A model generated the notes under the pieces. The model had not been told where the DNA came from, ran no database searches, and saw nothing but the letters and a program-made list of their open reading frames with translations. Position numbers and translations under genes: made by a program. This document shows, piece after piece, positions 47,665 to 56,382 of a stretch of 64,000 bases of DNA. This stretch comes from Bacteroidetes bacterium OLB10 (GTDB lineage Bacteria > Bacteroidota > Bacteroidia > AKYH767-A > OLB10), in NCBI GenBank assembly GCA_001567275.1, contig LNBX01000013.1, forward strand, positions 1-64,000, read 5' to 3'. The stretch's first letter is position 1. Each line of letters opens with the position of its first letter.

Positions 47665-49062
47665 TCAGAGGTGCTTTGTTTTAAGTGAATCAATTACTAC
47701 TTCATTACCCATTGTTTCCTTTAAATAACGTTCGTAGCTTTTCATTATGTCATCAAACACAAGTTGTGCAATTTTTCTGCCACCAGCAAAATTTGGGTGC
47801 GTATAATCCAAATTAGCGAGTTTAGGATTTCCTTCAGCCCATTTCACCATGCTATTATATCCTCCCATTGCTTCGTACAAATTCCAAAATGCAACACCTC
47901 CTGATGCTGCCAATTGCTTTTGCATATTTACAAAAATGGGAATATCGGGTTCAGTTTTATATCCATCTTCGTCACGATAACTTTTATCACCTACACTCAT
48001 TAATAAAACAGAAGCATCAGGAAAAGCAGCTTTAATATATGCAAGCGTCTTTGCAAACGAGGCCTTATACCATGAATATTTTTTCACATCGTGCGCCACT
48101 ACATTCAATCCATAACTCAATATGACTAAACGATAATTTTCTTTTTTTCCGATTTCAGACAATTCACTGAAAGGAATTGATGACAGCGGGATTCCGGAGT
48201 TACCGCGAAATGAAAAATTATCTACGTAAATTCCATCCCCGTTATCAAGATAAATTCCATGTATTTCACAATTGCTTTTCTCAAACTGAAACTTAATACT
48301 TTTAAGCGGTTTTGTTACCGGCATAGTGATATCCTGAAGATTGCCAACAGTGTGTTCCGGCAACAAAAGGTTTAATGAATCTGCAGTAACCATTAAACTG
48401 TTTTGTTCGCACTGACGGCATATCAATCTTACTTCACTGAACAATGGGTACATTCTTGTTCCTTTAAACTCCACCCAACTTTTTTCGCCTGAGATAAATG
48501 TATTACCCGAAATTCCCAGCTTGATGCCATCAGGTGGTCGTTTTATAAAATTGTAAACAGTCCAGTCGTCAGAGAATGTTTGCCTTATGGTTTGTCTGAA
48601 CTGAGCAACAGGAGAAGTTACAGGTACATAACCAACTCCATTTCCTCCAAACTGTTTCTGCATTAATTTTCTGAAATCCTGAGTTACCAAATCACCTTCA
48701 ATCATGGAATCACCAAACCATGCAACTCTTATTTTTTGTTTGCCTTTACTAAGATTTTTCAAATCAACAAAAAAAGAATCGAGATTCAGTTCTCCCGGTT
48801 TCCACATTATTATATTCTGTGCAGCAGTATCTGTTATTGATTGCATGTTTGCTAAAGTGTCTTCAGCAATTGAATCTATCAGCTGAACATTGTCTGTTGA
48901 ATCATCAGCTGATGTCAAATTCTCCTTAATCACAATATCAGAAAAGAGATTAATTTTCTTTTGAAGCTTGGGGAAAATGAATCCTAATGAAATTACAACC
49001 AGAACAGTTGTAATAAACAACATGATAAACAGAGGCTCATTATTTCTTCCTGTTGATGCCAC
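47665..49062 (-). CDS. SGNH hydrolase-like protein 2 of the acetylation cluster, membrane-anchored
   Basis: The 465-residue protein has one N-terminal membrane helix (~12-30) and an extracytoplasmic domain. Block I is WFGDSMIEGD, an Asn/Gly block lies in ILSYGLNVVAHD, and the Asp/His dyad in LDYTHPNFAGG. The SYGLN segment follows the GxND-like block of SGNH enzymes. It resembles gene 1 in layout but diverges strongly in sequence. It is the second gene of the cluster, 9 bases after the glucosaminidase gene. Confidence 0.86.
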   Translation of the reverse strand: MASTGRNNEPLFIMLFITTVLVVISLGFIFPKLQKKINLFSDIVIKENLTSADDSTDNVQLIDSIAEDTLANMQSITDTAAQNIIMWKPGELNLDSFFVDLKNLSKGKQKIRVAWFGDSMIEGDLVTQDFRKLMQKQFGGNGVGYVPVTSPVAQFRQTIRQTFSDDWTVYNFIKRPPDGIKLGISGNTFISGEKSWVEFKGTRMYPLFSEVRLICRQCEQNSLMVTADSLNLLLPEHTVGNLQDITMPVTKPLKSIKFQFEKSNCEIHGIYLDNGDGIYVDNFSFRGNSGIPLSSIPFSELSEIGKKENYRLVILSYGLNVVAHDVKKYSWYKASFAKTLAYIKAAFPDASVLLMSVGDKSYRDEDGYKTEPDIPIFVNMQKQLAASGGVAFWNLYEAMGGYNSMVKWAEGNPKLANLDYTHPNFAGGRKIAQLVFDDIMKSYERYLKETMGNEVVIDSLKTKHL

Positions 49063-49071
49063 GTATTAATT

Positions 49072-49521
49072 TCAGTTCGTCCTGACTCTAACTTGTTTTA
49101 AAACGTTAATATAGTTCTTAGCTCTTGCATATCGGATGCGTTTCAAAAACAAATAATAATCTTCTTTATCGTTAGTGTAAAACTTGTCTTGCCAATTCTT
49201 ATAATAGTCAACACTTTTTTTCCAGTGACTAAATCTCATGTAATGTTTAGTAAATCTAAATGCAAACAGATTATTCCTGTCCATCAATAGTCTTGCACGA
49301 AAATGTCCTGTCTCAAGCAATGCCTGTTTTATCACCACTTCGGAATGTTTTATTCCAATACTGTCCATATATGCAATGACATCATTCGCATCAATTCTTG
49401 GTTTAGGGTAATACTTATTATGCGAATGAGTGATTTTTCGCTTAGCAACAACTGAATCTTTTTGTCCAAAACAGGAAAAAGAAAAAGCAAGACAGAAAAC
49501 CACAAACGCAGCCTTCTTCAT
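49072..49521 (-). CDS. Glucosaminidase-domain (GH73-like) secreted protein
   Basis: The ATG at 49521 (ninth codon of the longest frame) gives the signal peptide MKKAAFVVFCLAFSFSCFGQ and is preferred over the upstream start at 49545. The mature domain reads HSEVVIKQALLETGHFRARL with the catalytic Glu in LLETG (near residue 70 of the trimmed protein) and NNLFAFRFTK, the core of the FlgJ/mannosyl-glycoprotein glucosaminidase fold; a compact, ~100-residue version. It would cut peptidoglycan glycan strands. It is the first gene of the acetylation cluster, which links that cluster to the cell wall. Confidence 0.85.
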   Translation of the reverse strand: MKKAAFVVFCLAFSFSCFGQKDSVVAKRKITHSHNKYYPKPRIDANDVIAYMDSIGIKHSEVVIKQALLETGHFRARLLMDRNNLFAFRFTKHYMRFSHWKKSVDYYKNWQDKFYTNDKEDYYLFLKRIRYARAKNYINVLKQVRVRTN

Positions 49522-49590
49522 ACATCTATAGTTCATCCATTGCATGCTATTTTCCGTGCATTGATTTTGTTCTTACACTCTTATACTTTA

Positions 49591-49627
49591 AAAAGAAAAC
49601 GCCTCCAGGCTCTGTGCAAGGAGGCGT
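49591..49627 (-). terminator. Rho-independent terminator after the act-cox operon
   Basis: ACGCCTCC and GGAGGCGT form an 8-base-pair GC-rich stem with a 13-base loop; on the minus strand it is followed by TTTTCTTTTT. It lies 20 bases after the coxA stop. Confidence 0.85.
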
Positions 49628-49646
49628 ATATAAAGTTTTGTTAATG

Positions 49647-51467
49647 TCATTCTTCTCCCGGAAGATTCGAACTTTTCGTTTCCGAGAATGGAACAGTCTG
49701 CGGAATAAAGTCCTTTTCTGCACCAGGTTTACTATAATCATAAGGCCAGCGATAAACTGTTGGTGTTGGACCAGCCCAGTTACCATGAATGCCCGGGCCA
49801 ACAGGAGACGTCCATTCAATTGTAGTACTGTTCCAGGGATTTTGTGTTGCTTTTTTCCCTTTGAAAATTGAATAAATAAAGTTGAACAGGAATATGAACT
49901 GAGCAGCTCCACCAATTATGGCAAAGATTGTTATGAGATGATTTACACTAAGGAAGTAGTCAAAACCTTCATAAGCGCTGTTTGCATAATATCTGCGTGG
50001 AATTCCGGCAAGTCCAACAAAGTGCATTGGGAAGAATACGCCATACACACTTACAATCGTAAACCAGAAATGAACATACCCCAATGTTTTATTCATCATG
50101 CGTCCGAACATTCGCGGAAACCAGTGATAAACACCTGCCAGCATACCAAACACTGCTACAGCTCCCATCACAACGTGGAAGTGAGCAACCACAAAGTATG
50201 TATCGTGTACATTGATGTCTAATGCTGAATCACCGAGAATAATACCTGTAAGTCCACCCGAAATAAACAACGATACCAGTCCTACAGCAAAACACATTGC
50301 CGGTGAAAACTGAATGTTGGCGCGCCAAAGTGTTGCAATATAGTTAAACACTTTTACTGCTGATGGAATAGCAACCATAAGAGTAGTGATGGTAAATACT
50401 GTTCCAAGGAATGGATTCATACCTGTAACAAACATGTGGTGTCCCCAAACGATACAGGAAAGAAATGCAATTGCACATAGAGAACCTACCATGGCCTTGT
50501 AACCAAAGATTGGTTTGCGTGACATGGTGGAGATAATCTCAGAAGTAAGACCTAATGCGGGTAAAAGTACAATATACACTTCCGGATGTCCGAGGAACCA
50601 GAATAAGTGCTCATACAAAATCGGGCTACCTCCTGTTTGAGGAAGTGGTGCACCACCGATAAATATGTCAGATAAATAAAAACTTGTACCAAAACTTCTG
50701 TCAAAAATCAACAATAATACTGCAGCAAGTAATACAGGGAAAGTCAATAATCCTAAGATTGCTGTAATTAAAAATGCCCAAATGGTAAGTGGCAATCTTG
50801 ACATGGCCATTCCCTTTGTTCTGAGATTAAGAACGGTAACAATATAATTAATTCCACCCATTAACGCCTGAACGATAAAGAAAGCCATACTTAACAACCA
50901 CAGCGACATACCTAACCCTGATCCGGGCATTGCCTGCGGTAAAGCACTTAAAGGTGGATAAACTGTCCAACCTCCTGCAGCAGGTCCGGTTTCAATAAAT
51001 ACAGACCACACCATAACTACACTGCTTAAAAAGAAAAACCAGAAGCTGAGCATATTCAGAAATCCTGATGCCATATCTCTGGCACCTACCTGAAACGGTA
51101 TAAGTAAATTACTAAACGTACCACTTAATCCTGCCGTTAAAACAAAAAACACCATGATGGTACCATGTATAGTAACTAAAGCGAGATAAAATCCGGGATC
51201 TAATTTTCCACCCTTTCCCCACTTACCAAGCAATGTTTCAAAAAAGCCGAATTTGGTATCAGGAAATCCTAACTGCAAACGGAATATAATTGACATAAAC
51301 ATTCCGATAAAAGCCATAACAATTGCAAGTGTCAGATATTGTTTTGCAATCATTTTATGATCCTGACTGAAAATATACTTTGTCCAGAATGATTCGTGGT
51401 GATGTTCATCTGCATGATGTTCTACATGGTGAACATCCTCTGCCGTAACTGTATTTTTAACTTCCAT
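49647..51467 (-). CDS. Cytochrome c oxidase subunit I (heme-copper oxidase)
   Basis: The 606-residue protein has 12 or more membrane helices and the binuclear-centre signature WFLGHPEVYIVLLPALG (~289-305), where the His and Tyr are the copper ligand and cross-linked tyrosine of the A-type family. Further motifs are HDTYFVVAHFHVVMG (heme and Cu ligands) and PRRYYANSAYEGFD. It reduces O2 and pumps protons. It is the last gene of the operon after subunit II and actABCDEF. Confidence 0.95.
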   Translation of the reverse strand: MEVKNTVTAEDVHHVEHHADEHHHESFWTKYIFSQDHKMIAKQYLTLAIVMAFIGMFMSIIFRLQLGFPDTKFGFFETLLGKWGKGGKLDPGFYLALVTIHGTIMVFFVLTAGLSGTFSNLLIPFQVGARDMASGFLNMLSFWFFFLSSVVMVWSVFIETGPAAGGWTVYPPLSALPQAMPGSGLGMSLWLLSMAFFIVQALMGGINYIVTVLNLRTKGMAMSRLPLTIWAFLITAILGLLTFPVLLAAVLLLIFDRSFGTSFYLSDIFIGGAPLPQTGGSPILYEHLFWFLGHPEVYIVLLPALGLTSEIISTMSRKPIFGYKAMVGSLCAIAFLSCIVWGHHMFVTGMNPFLGTVFTITTLMVAIPSAVKVFNYIATLWRANIQFSPAMCFAVGLVSLFISGGLTGIILGDSALDINVHDTYFVVAHFHVVMGAVAVFGMLAGVYHWFPRMFGRMMNKTLGYVHFWFTIVSVYGVFFPMHFVGLAGIPRRYYANSAYEGFDYFLSVNHLITIFAIIGGAAQFIFLFNFIYSIFKGKKATQNPWNSTTIEWTSPVGPGIHGNWAGPTPTVYRWPYDYSKPGAEKDFIPQTVPFSETKSSNLPGEE

Positions 51468-51523
51468 TATAAATTATTCTTAGCCTAAAATTATAGCAAA
51501 CAATTAATAGTTTCAAATTTTTG

Positions 51524-52555
51524 TTAAAGTGTAGCTGTAACTTCTTTATTGACAGTGGTGTTTTCAGCTACTGTAGGTGTCGAAGATATTTCTCTGGCTT
51601 TTTTCTGTTTTCTCAACCATTTTTTAAAATCTTCAGGAGTATCAACAACTACTGTCATTTTCATTGTATAATGTGCCACACCACAAACTTTATTACACAA
51701 CAACACATAATCAAACTTATCATTCTTGGTAATCTTGCGCATTTCTTCAGTTGTAATAGTTGGCTTAAAGGTGAAAAACGTATTCATACCCGGAACCAGA
51801 TTCATTTGTGCTCTGAAGTGAGGGAAATACGCGCTATGAATAACATCGCGTGCATTAAACTGAAACTTTATTTCCTGACCCACCGGAATATGCATTTCAT
51901 TGCCTGTAGTGTAAACATCATCTTTCATGGCAGGATCTGAAGTCTCCAGTCCAAGAGGATTTTCATCTGTAATCAATTTATAGTTTGATTTACCTAACGT
52001 ATTATCCTTACCACTATATCTGGTTATCCATGCAAACTGATAACCGTACACCTGAACATTTACTGCGTCTTTCTTTTCAGTCATTAAAATCTTATGCCAT
52101 TCCTGTAAACCGGTTACAATAAGTATAGACAATACAATTGTGGGAATTGCTGTCCAAACGATTTCCAGTTTGTGGTTCATCGGGTAGAAATAAGCAACTT
52201 TTCCTTTGGTATGACGATACTTATGAGCAAAATAAAACAAAGTTATTTGGGTAATGAAAAACACGAACCCAATTACAATCCAGTTAATATTAAGCAATTT
52301 ATCTAAACCTACACCGTGTTCAGAAGCGGCAACAGGAAGTAAATGTGGACGATATGAAACAATCATCAGGACAGTTAAGGAAAGACCAATAATCATGAAT
52401 AACATGAGGCCTATTCCGGCATAGTTATTTTCTTTTATCTGGTCATCTTCTGTTTCTTCATATCCGGAAACCTGAGTGGAGAGTTGAACTATATTCATCA
52501 ACTTTACCAGAACCATTATTCCCAGAATTACCGCTATTAATATTAAAATTGTCAT
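51524..52555 (-). CDS. Cytochrome c oxidase subunit II
   Basis: The 343-residue protein has two or three N-terminal membrane helices (including ~55-75 and ~95-115) and a cupredoxin domain. The CuA site reads LLCNKVCGVAHYTM (near 284-297): two Cys, His and Met are in place, but the Glu of the usual CxExC is Lys. The HSAYFPHFRAQMNLVPGM segment supplies the first CuA His. No C-terminal heme domain is present. It sits between actF and subunit I. Confidence 0.94.
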   Translation of the reverse strand: MTILILIAVILGIMVLVKLMNIVQLSTQVSGYEETEDDQIKENNYAGIGLMLFMIIGLSLTVLMIVSYRPHLLPVAASEHGVGLDKLLNINWIVIGFVFFITQITLFYFAHKYRHTKGKVAYFYPMNHKLEIVWTAIPTIVLSILIVTGLQEWHKILMTEKKDAVNVQVYGYQFAWITRYSGKDNTLGKSNYKLITDENPLGLETSDPAMKDDVYTTGNEMHIPVGQEIKFQFNARDVIHSAYFPHFRAQMNLVPGMNTFFTFKPTITTEEMRKITKNDKFDYVLLCNKVCGVAHYTMKMTVVVDTPEDFKKWLRKQKKAREISSTPTVAENTTVNKEVTATL

Positions 52556-52607
52556 ATCTCTAAGAAGCTATTTTTATTGAATAAAATTTTTTAACCTGTC
52601 TTTATTA

Positions 52608-53810
52608 TTATAATGTAAAATGTTCGCTCTCCACTAACATTGGATGTCGGGAAGGCAATAATGATAACTTAGTTAATGCATTAAACACAACGAAAATAAA
52701 TAATCCGATAAATCCGATAGTTGTTCCAATTTCATAAACCCCTATTGTCCAGTGTTCTCCACTAATTCCGGGTATCACCATTAAAAAGGTATCAATCCAG
52801 TGACCGATAAATAATGTAATACCCAATGCAGACATCCAGAATAACTGACGTTTAGAATCACGAGTCATTAATATCAGGAATGGCAGAACAAAGTTTATCA
52901 GAAAATTAACTATAAATAATGTTTTATAATAATCCTGGCGTAACATAAAATAAACTACTTCTTCAGGAAGGTTGGCATACCAGATAAGCAAAAACTGAGC
53001 AAACCACAGATATGTCCAGAAGATACTGAATGCAAACATAAACTTGCTTATATCATGCAAATGATTTTGATTCAGATGATGTAAATAACCCTGCTTGCGC
53101 AGATATGCAACAATTAAGGCCATAACACACAGTGAGCTGATGAAAATACCTGCAAATGTGTACCATCCAAACAATGTGCTAAACCAGTGAGATTCGATTG
53201 ACATTACAAAATCCCAGGCTGAGGTTGATGATGTGATTGCAAATAATACAAGGAAAATAATACTAAGTCTGCGACTGCGTAAATGATGTTGCAAAGCTCC
53301 ACTCATATCTTCAGCACTTGCATGTTTGCGCAACATATATGCAAAGCCATACCAAATTACAAAGTACAATATCATTCTGGTGAGGAAAAACGGCACATTC
53401 AGATAAGCACTTTTTCCGGCAAGCACTGCGTCATAATCAGGGTTCGGTTTTCCGTCAGGTAATGTTTCAACAATTAACTCATGATGCATCCAATGCCATA
53501 TATGATGACCTGCTGCAAAAAATATTATCAGCATAATGGCCCCGCTTACCCACAAAAACTGCGACATGGCCAGCGGAACACGAATTATATATACGCTCCA
53601 TCCCACTTCTGCAGCATATTGTATTGCATAAAAAAACAAGGCACCTAATGCTATCGTAAGAAAATAAAAATTGTTGTGCATTAAGTTTGCCCAGGTCTGT
53701 TCATGATTTGTTGCAAATCCAACAGCTATGGCAACTACACCAATAGCCATCATTATGAATGAAAGCGTCTTTAGCTTACCTGAAAATGTATAGTTTAAAT
53801 TGTCTTGCAT
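52608..53810 (-). CDS. actF: Alternative complex III subunit ActF (quinol:cytochrome c oxidoreductase membrane subunit)
   Basis: A 400-residue NrfD-like integral membrane protein with about ten helices and no cofactor motif. The order after ActE and before oxidase subunit II, and segments such as GWSVYIIRVPLAMSQFLWVSG and YWMLR-like PEEVVYFMLRQDYYKTLF, identify it as ActF. It is one of the two large membrane subunits (with ActC) that form the quinol-oxidising platform of ACIII. Confidence 0.92.
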   Translation of the reverse strand: MQDNLNYTFSGKLKTLSFIMMAIGVVAIAVGFATNHEQTWANLMHNNFYFLTIALGALFFYAIQYAAEVGWSVYIIRVPLAMSQFLWVSGAIMLIIFFAAGHHIWHWMHHELIVETLPDGKPNPDYDAVLAGKSAYLNVPFFLTRMILYFVIWYGFAYMLRKHASAEDMSGALQHHLRSRRLSIIFLVLFAITSSTSAWDFVMSIESHWFSTLFGWYTFAGIFISSLCVMALIVAYLRKQGYLHHLNQNHLHDISKFMFAFSIFWTYLWFAQFLLIWYANLPEEVVYFMLRQDYYKTLFIVNFLINFVLPFLILMTRDSKRQLFWMSALGITLFIGHWIDTFLMVIPGISGEHWTIGVYEIGTTIGFIGLFIFVVFNALTKLSLLPSRHPMLVESEHFTL

Positions 53811-53852
53811 AATATATTATTAAGTAGGCTGCGTCTTTATGATTTCAACTTT

Positions 53853-54443
53853 TTAGTTAGATGCAGTAGTAGTTTCACTTGCTGCATGCTCTTTTTGTAA
53901 ATTCTTGATATATAAAATGATTTTCCAGCGATCTTCAGGGCTCACCTGAGATGCATGAGATCCCATCAGGTTTTTTCCATATGTTATAGAGAAAAACATT
54001 TTTCCTTCAGGTAAATCTTTATGTGTTTCATCAAAATATGACGGAACAGGAAATTTATCTCCCTTAATTTTTAACCAGCCATTACCATCGCCATGCTCTC
54101 CGTGGCAATGAGCACAATAAGTCATGAACTCTTCCTTGCCATAAGCCAGCAATTCAGGCGTTGGTGTAAATGGATTTTTCAATTCAGCTCCTGCTGCTTC
54201 ATATCCTTCATTGGTGTTTGGATAATTAAAATCAACATACTGTCCACGGGCAACAGTACCTGTAACAGGTGGTAATGCGGATACGCTATCTTTATATACT
54301 GTGGAAGGAGAATATGCTACAATAGCAGGAGTCCTATACATATCAGGCATATATTCCAGTCCTGGCGACTGCTTGTCACCACAAGCAGAAAGAAGCATTA
54401 ACCCTGCTCCGGTTAAAAAGGAAATGTTATATATTCTTTTCAT
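53853..54443 (-). CDS. actE: Alternative complex III subunit ActE (mono-heme cytochrome c lipoprotein)
   Basis: The 196-residue lipoprotein (lipobox LLSAC) has one class I cytochrome c domain: CAHCHGEHGDGNG around residue 111 and an axial Met in KNLMGSHASQV. The N-terminal ~90 residues are a Pro-rich linker. In ACIII it hands electrons to the oxidase. It is between actD and actF. Confidence 0.93.
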   Translation of the reverse strand: MKRIYNISFLTGAGLMLLSACGDKQSPGLEYMPDMYRTPAIVAYSPSTVYKDSVSALPPVTGTVARGQYVDFNYPNTNEGYEAAGAELKNPFTPTPELLAYGKEEFMTYCAHCHGEHGDGNGWLKIKGDKFPVPSYFDETHKDLPEGKMFFSITYGKNLMGSHASQVSPEDRWKIILYIKNLQKEHAASETTTASN

Positions 54444-54459
54444 TTGTTCAAATTCTAAT

Positions 54460-54972
54460 TTAAGATCTTATCTCTACAGCTCCGTTTTGTGTCAATGCTT
54501 CACGTATTTGTGCTTCGTCACTTTCTTTACCTTCTACAGTAAGCACAAAATGATCATCATGCATACGTTCATGAATTACATTAGGCTCAACACCCGGCAG
54601 AATTTTACTTCGCAGATAAAAAGTAAGAACCATTCCATGTGCAGCACACAATACCGTGAACTCAAATGTTACAGGGATGAATGAAGGAATATTTTTATAT
54701 AAATTCCAACTGGGTTTACCACCAATATCCATGGGCCAATCCCAAATATCCATGTACCACATCATCAGAAGTGCAAGACAGGTGCCTGTGGCACCATAAA
54801 GAAAACTCGCTATTGAAATTCGGGTACGTTTCAATCCCAATGCTTCATCCAATCCATGTACAGGATAAGGGGAGTAAGCATTACTACACTTTATTCCTTT
54901 AGCTTTTAAATTTCTTATGGCATTTAAAAGCACTTCATCATCGTTGAAAATGCCATGCAATTTCTTACTCAT
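54460..54972 (-). CDS. actD: Alternative complex III subunit ActD (DUF3341)
   Basis: The 170-residue protein starts LHGIFNDDEVLLNAIRNLK, the DUF3341 signature, has two membrane helices (~60-80, ~100-120) and a soluble C-terminal domain (HERMHDDHFVLTVEG). It overlaps the end of actC by 8 bases, which supports one operon. Structural role within ACIII. Confidence 0.93.
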   Translation of the reverse strand: MSKKLHGIFNDDEVLLNAIRNLKAKGIKCSNAYSPYPVHGLDEALGLKRTRISIASFLYGATGTCLALLMMWYMDIWDWPMDIGGKPSWNLYKNIPSFIPVTFEFTVLCAAHGMVLTFYLRSKILPGVEPNVIHERMHDDHFVLTVEGKESDEAQIREALTQNGAVEIRS

Positions 54973-56348
54973 GGTTTGCTCCTTTCTTTGATTGTGATCC
55001 TGAAGATTTCAATATTGTTTTTAATTCACTCATAGCAATTACAGGGAAAAATCTCGTGAAAAGTAAAAATGGAACGAAAAACAATCCTATGGAACCTATA
55101 AACAAACCTATTTCAACCCATGTAGGATGAAACATATTCCAACTGGAAGGAACATAATCACGATGTAATGAAGTAACTATAATAACAAAAACGCTCGAAC
55201 CACATTCCAATGTTTACAATGATTGAAAGGAAGAATGTCACAAAAAGATTATTTCTGAGTTTGGTGCTCCAAAACAACTGAGGTGAAACAACATTACAGG
55301 TCATCATGGTAGCATAAGCCCACCAGTAAGGTCCGGTTGCACGATTTATAAAAGTATATTGTTCATATTCCACTCCTGAATACCATGCAATAAAAAATTC
55401 TGTGAGGTAAGCACATCCTACTATAGAACCGGTAATAAGAATAATACGGTTCATCATGTCGATGTGATACATGGTGATATAATCTTCCAGATTAAGTACT
55501 TTCCGTGTTATTAAAAGCAGTGTCTGCACCATTGCAAAACCTGAGAAAATAGCTCCGGCAACAAAGTAAGGTGGGAAAATGGTGGCATGCCATCCCGGAA
55601 TCAATGATGTGGCAAAGTCCATAGATACTACTGAGTGTACAGAGAGTACCAGTGGTGTTGCTAATCCTGCAAGTACTAATGATACTTCTTCAAAACGTTG
55701 CCAGTTTTTTGCTGAGCCTACCCAACCGAAACTTAGAATTGTATAACAGAATTTTCTAAACTTAGTCTTTGCACGATCGCGAACAATAGCAAAGTCAGGA
55801 ATAAGGCCTGTGTACCAGAATACAAGTGATACCGAAAAATAAGTTGAGATTGCAAATACGTCCCAAACCAACGGTGAGTTGAAATTAATCCATAACGAAC
55901 CAAACTGGTTAGCAAAGGGGAAAGGCCAGTAAGCAACCCATGGGCGACCCATGTGAACAACAATGAATGAAGCAGCACAGATAACGGCAAAAATTGTCAT
56001 AGCCTCTGCTGAGCGGTTGATGGACAGTCTCCATTTTTGTCTGAATAATAAAAGGATTGCAGAAATCAGTGTTCCGGCATGACCGATACCTACCCACCAT
56101 ACAAAGTTGGTGATATCCCATGCCCATCCTATTGTTTTATTAAGCCCCCAGACTCCAATACCAGTACCAATTGTATAAGTAACTGACAAGAGCCACCATA
56201 AAAATATAGCCAATGAAAGGCCAAATGCCATCCACCAGTATTTATTAGGCTTGTCTTCTATCGGACGACATACATCTTCCGTAATATCATGCAGGGTTTT
56301 ATCACCCAAGATGAGTGCCGGCCTGATTGATGATTCTACATTCGACAT
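54965..56348 (-). CDS. actC: Alternative complex III subunit ActC (NrfD-like), frameshifted
   Basis: Two frames (55158-56348 and 54965-55210) are one gene. Removing one A from the A5 run at 55187-55191 turns ERFCYYSYFITS-stop into ERFVIIVTSLHRDYVPSSWNM and restores 460 residues. It is a ten-helix NrfD/PsrC-type membrane protein with the ITNFVWWVGIGHAGTLISA segment (His) thought to lie at the quinol site. It follows actB by 34 bases. The protein is essential for the complex, so the break is probably a sequence error. Confidence 0.88.
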
Positions 56349-56382
56349 AGTGATGAAAAATTTCTGTTAGATCGTTATAATA

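Noticed and set aside
55158..55210. Two overlapping membrane-protein genes at the end of actC
   Set aside because: The second frame encodes the conserved ActC C-terminus; one base removed from A5 at 55187-55191 joins them.
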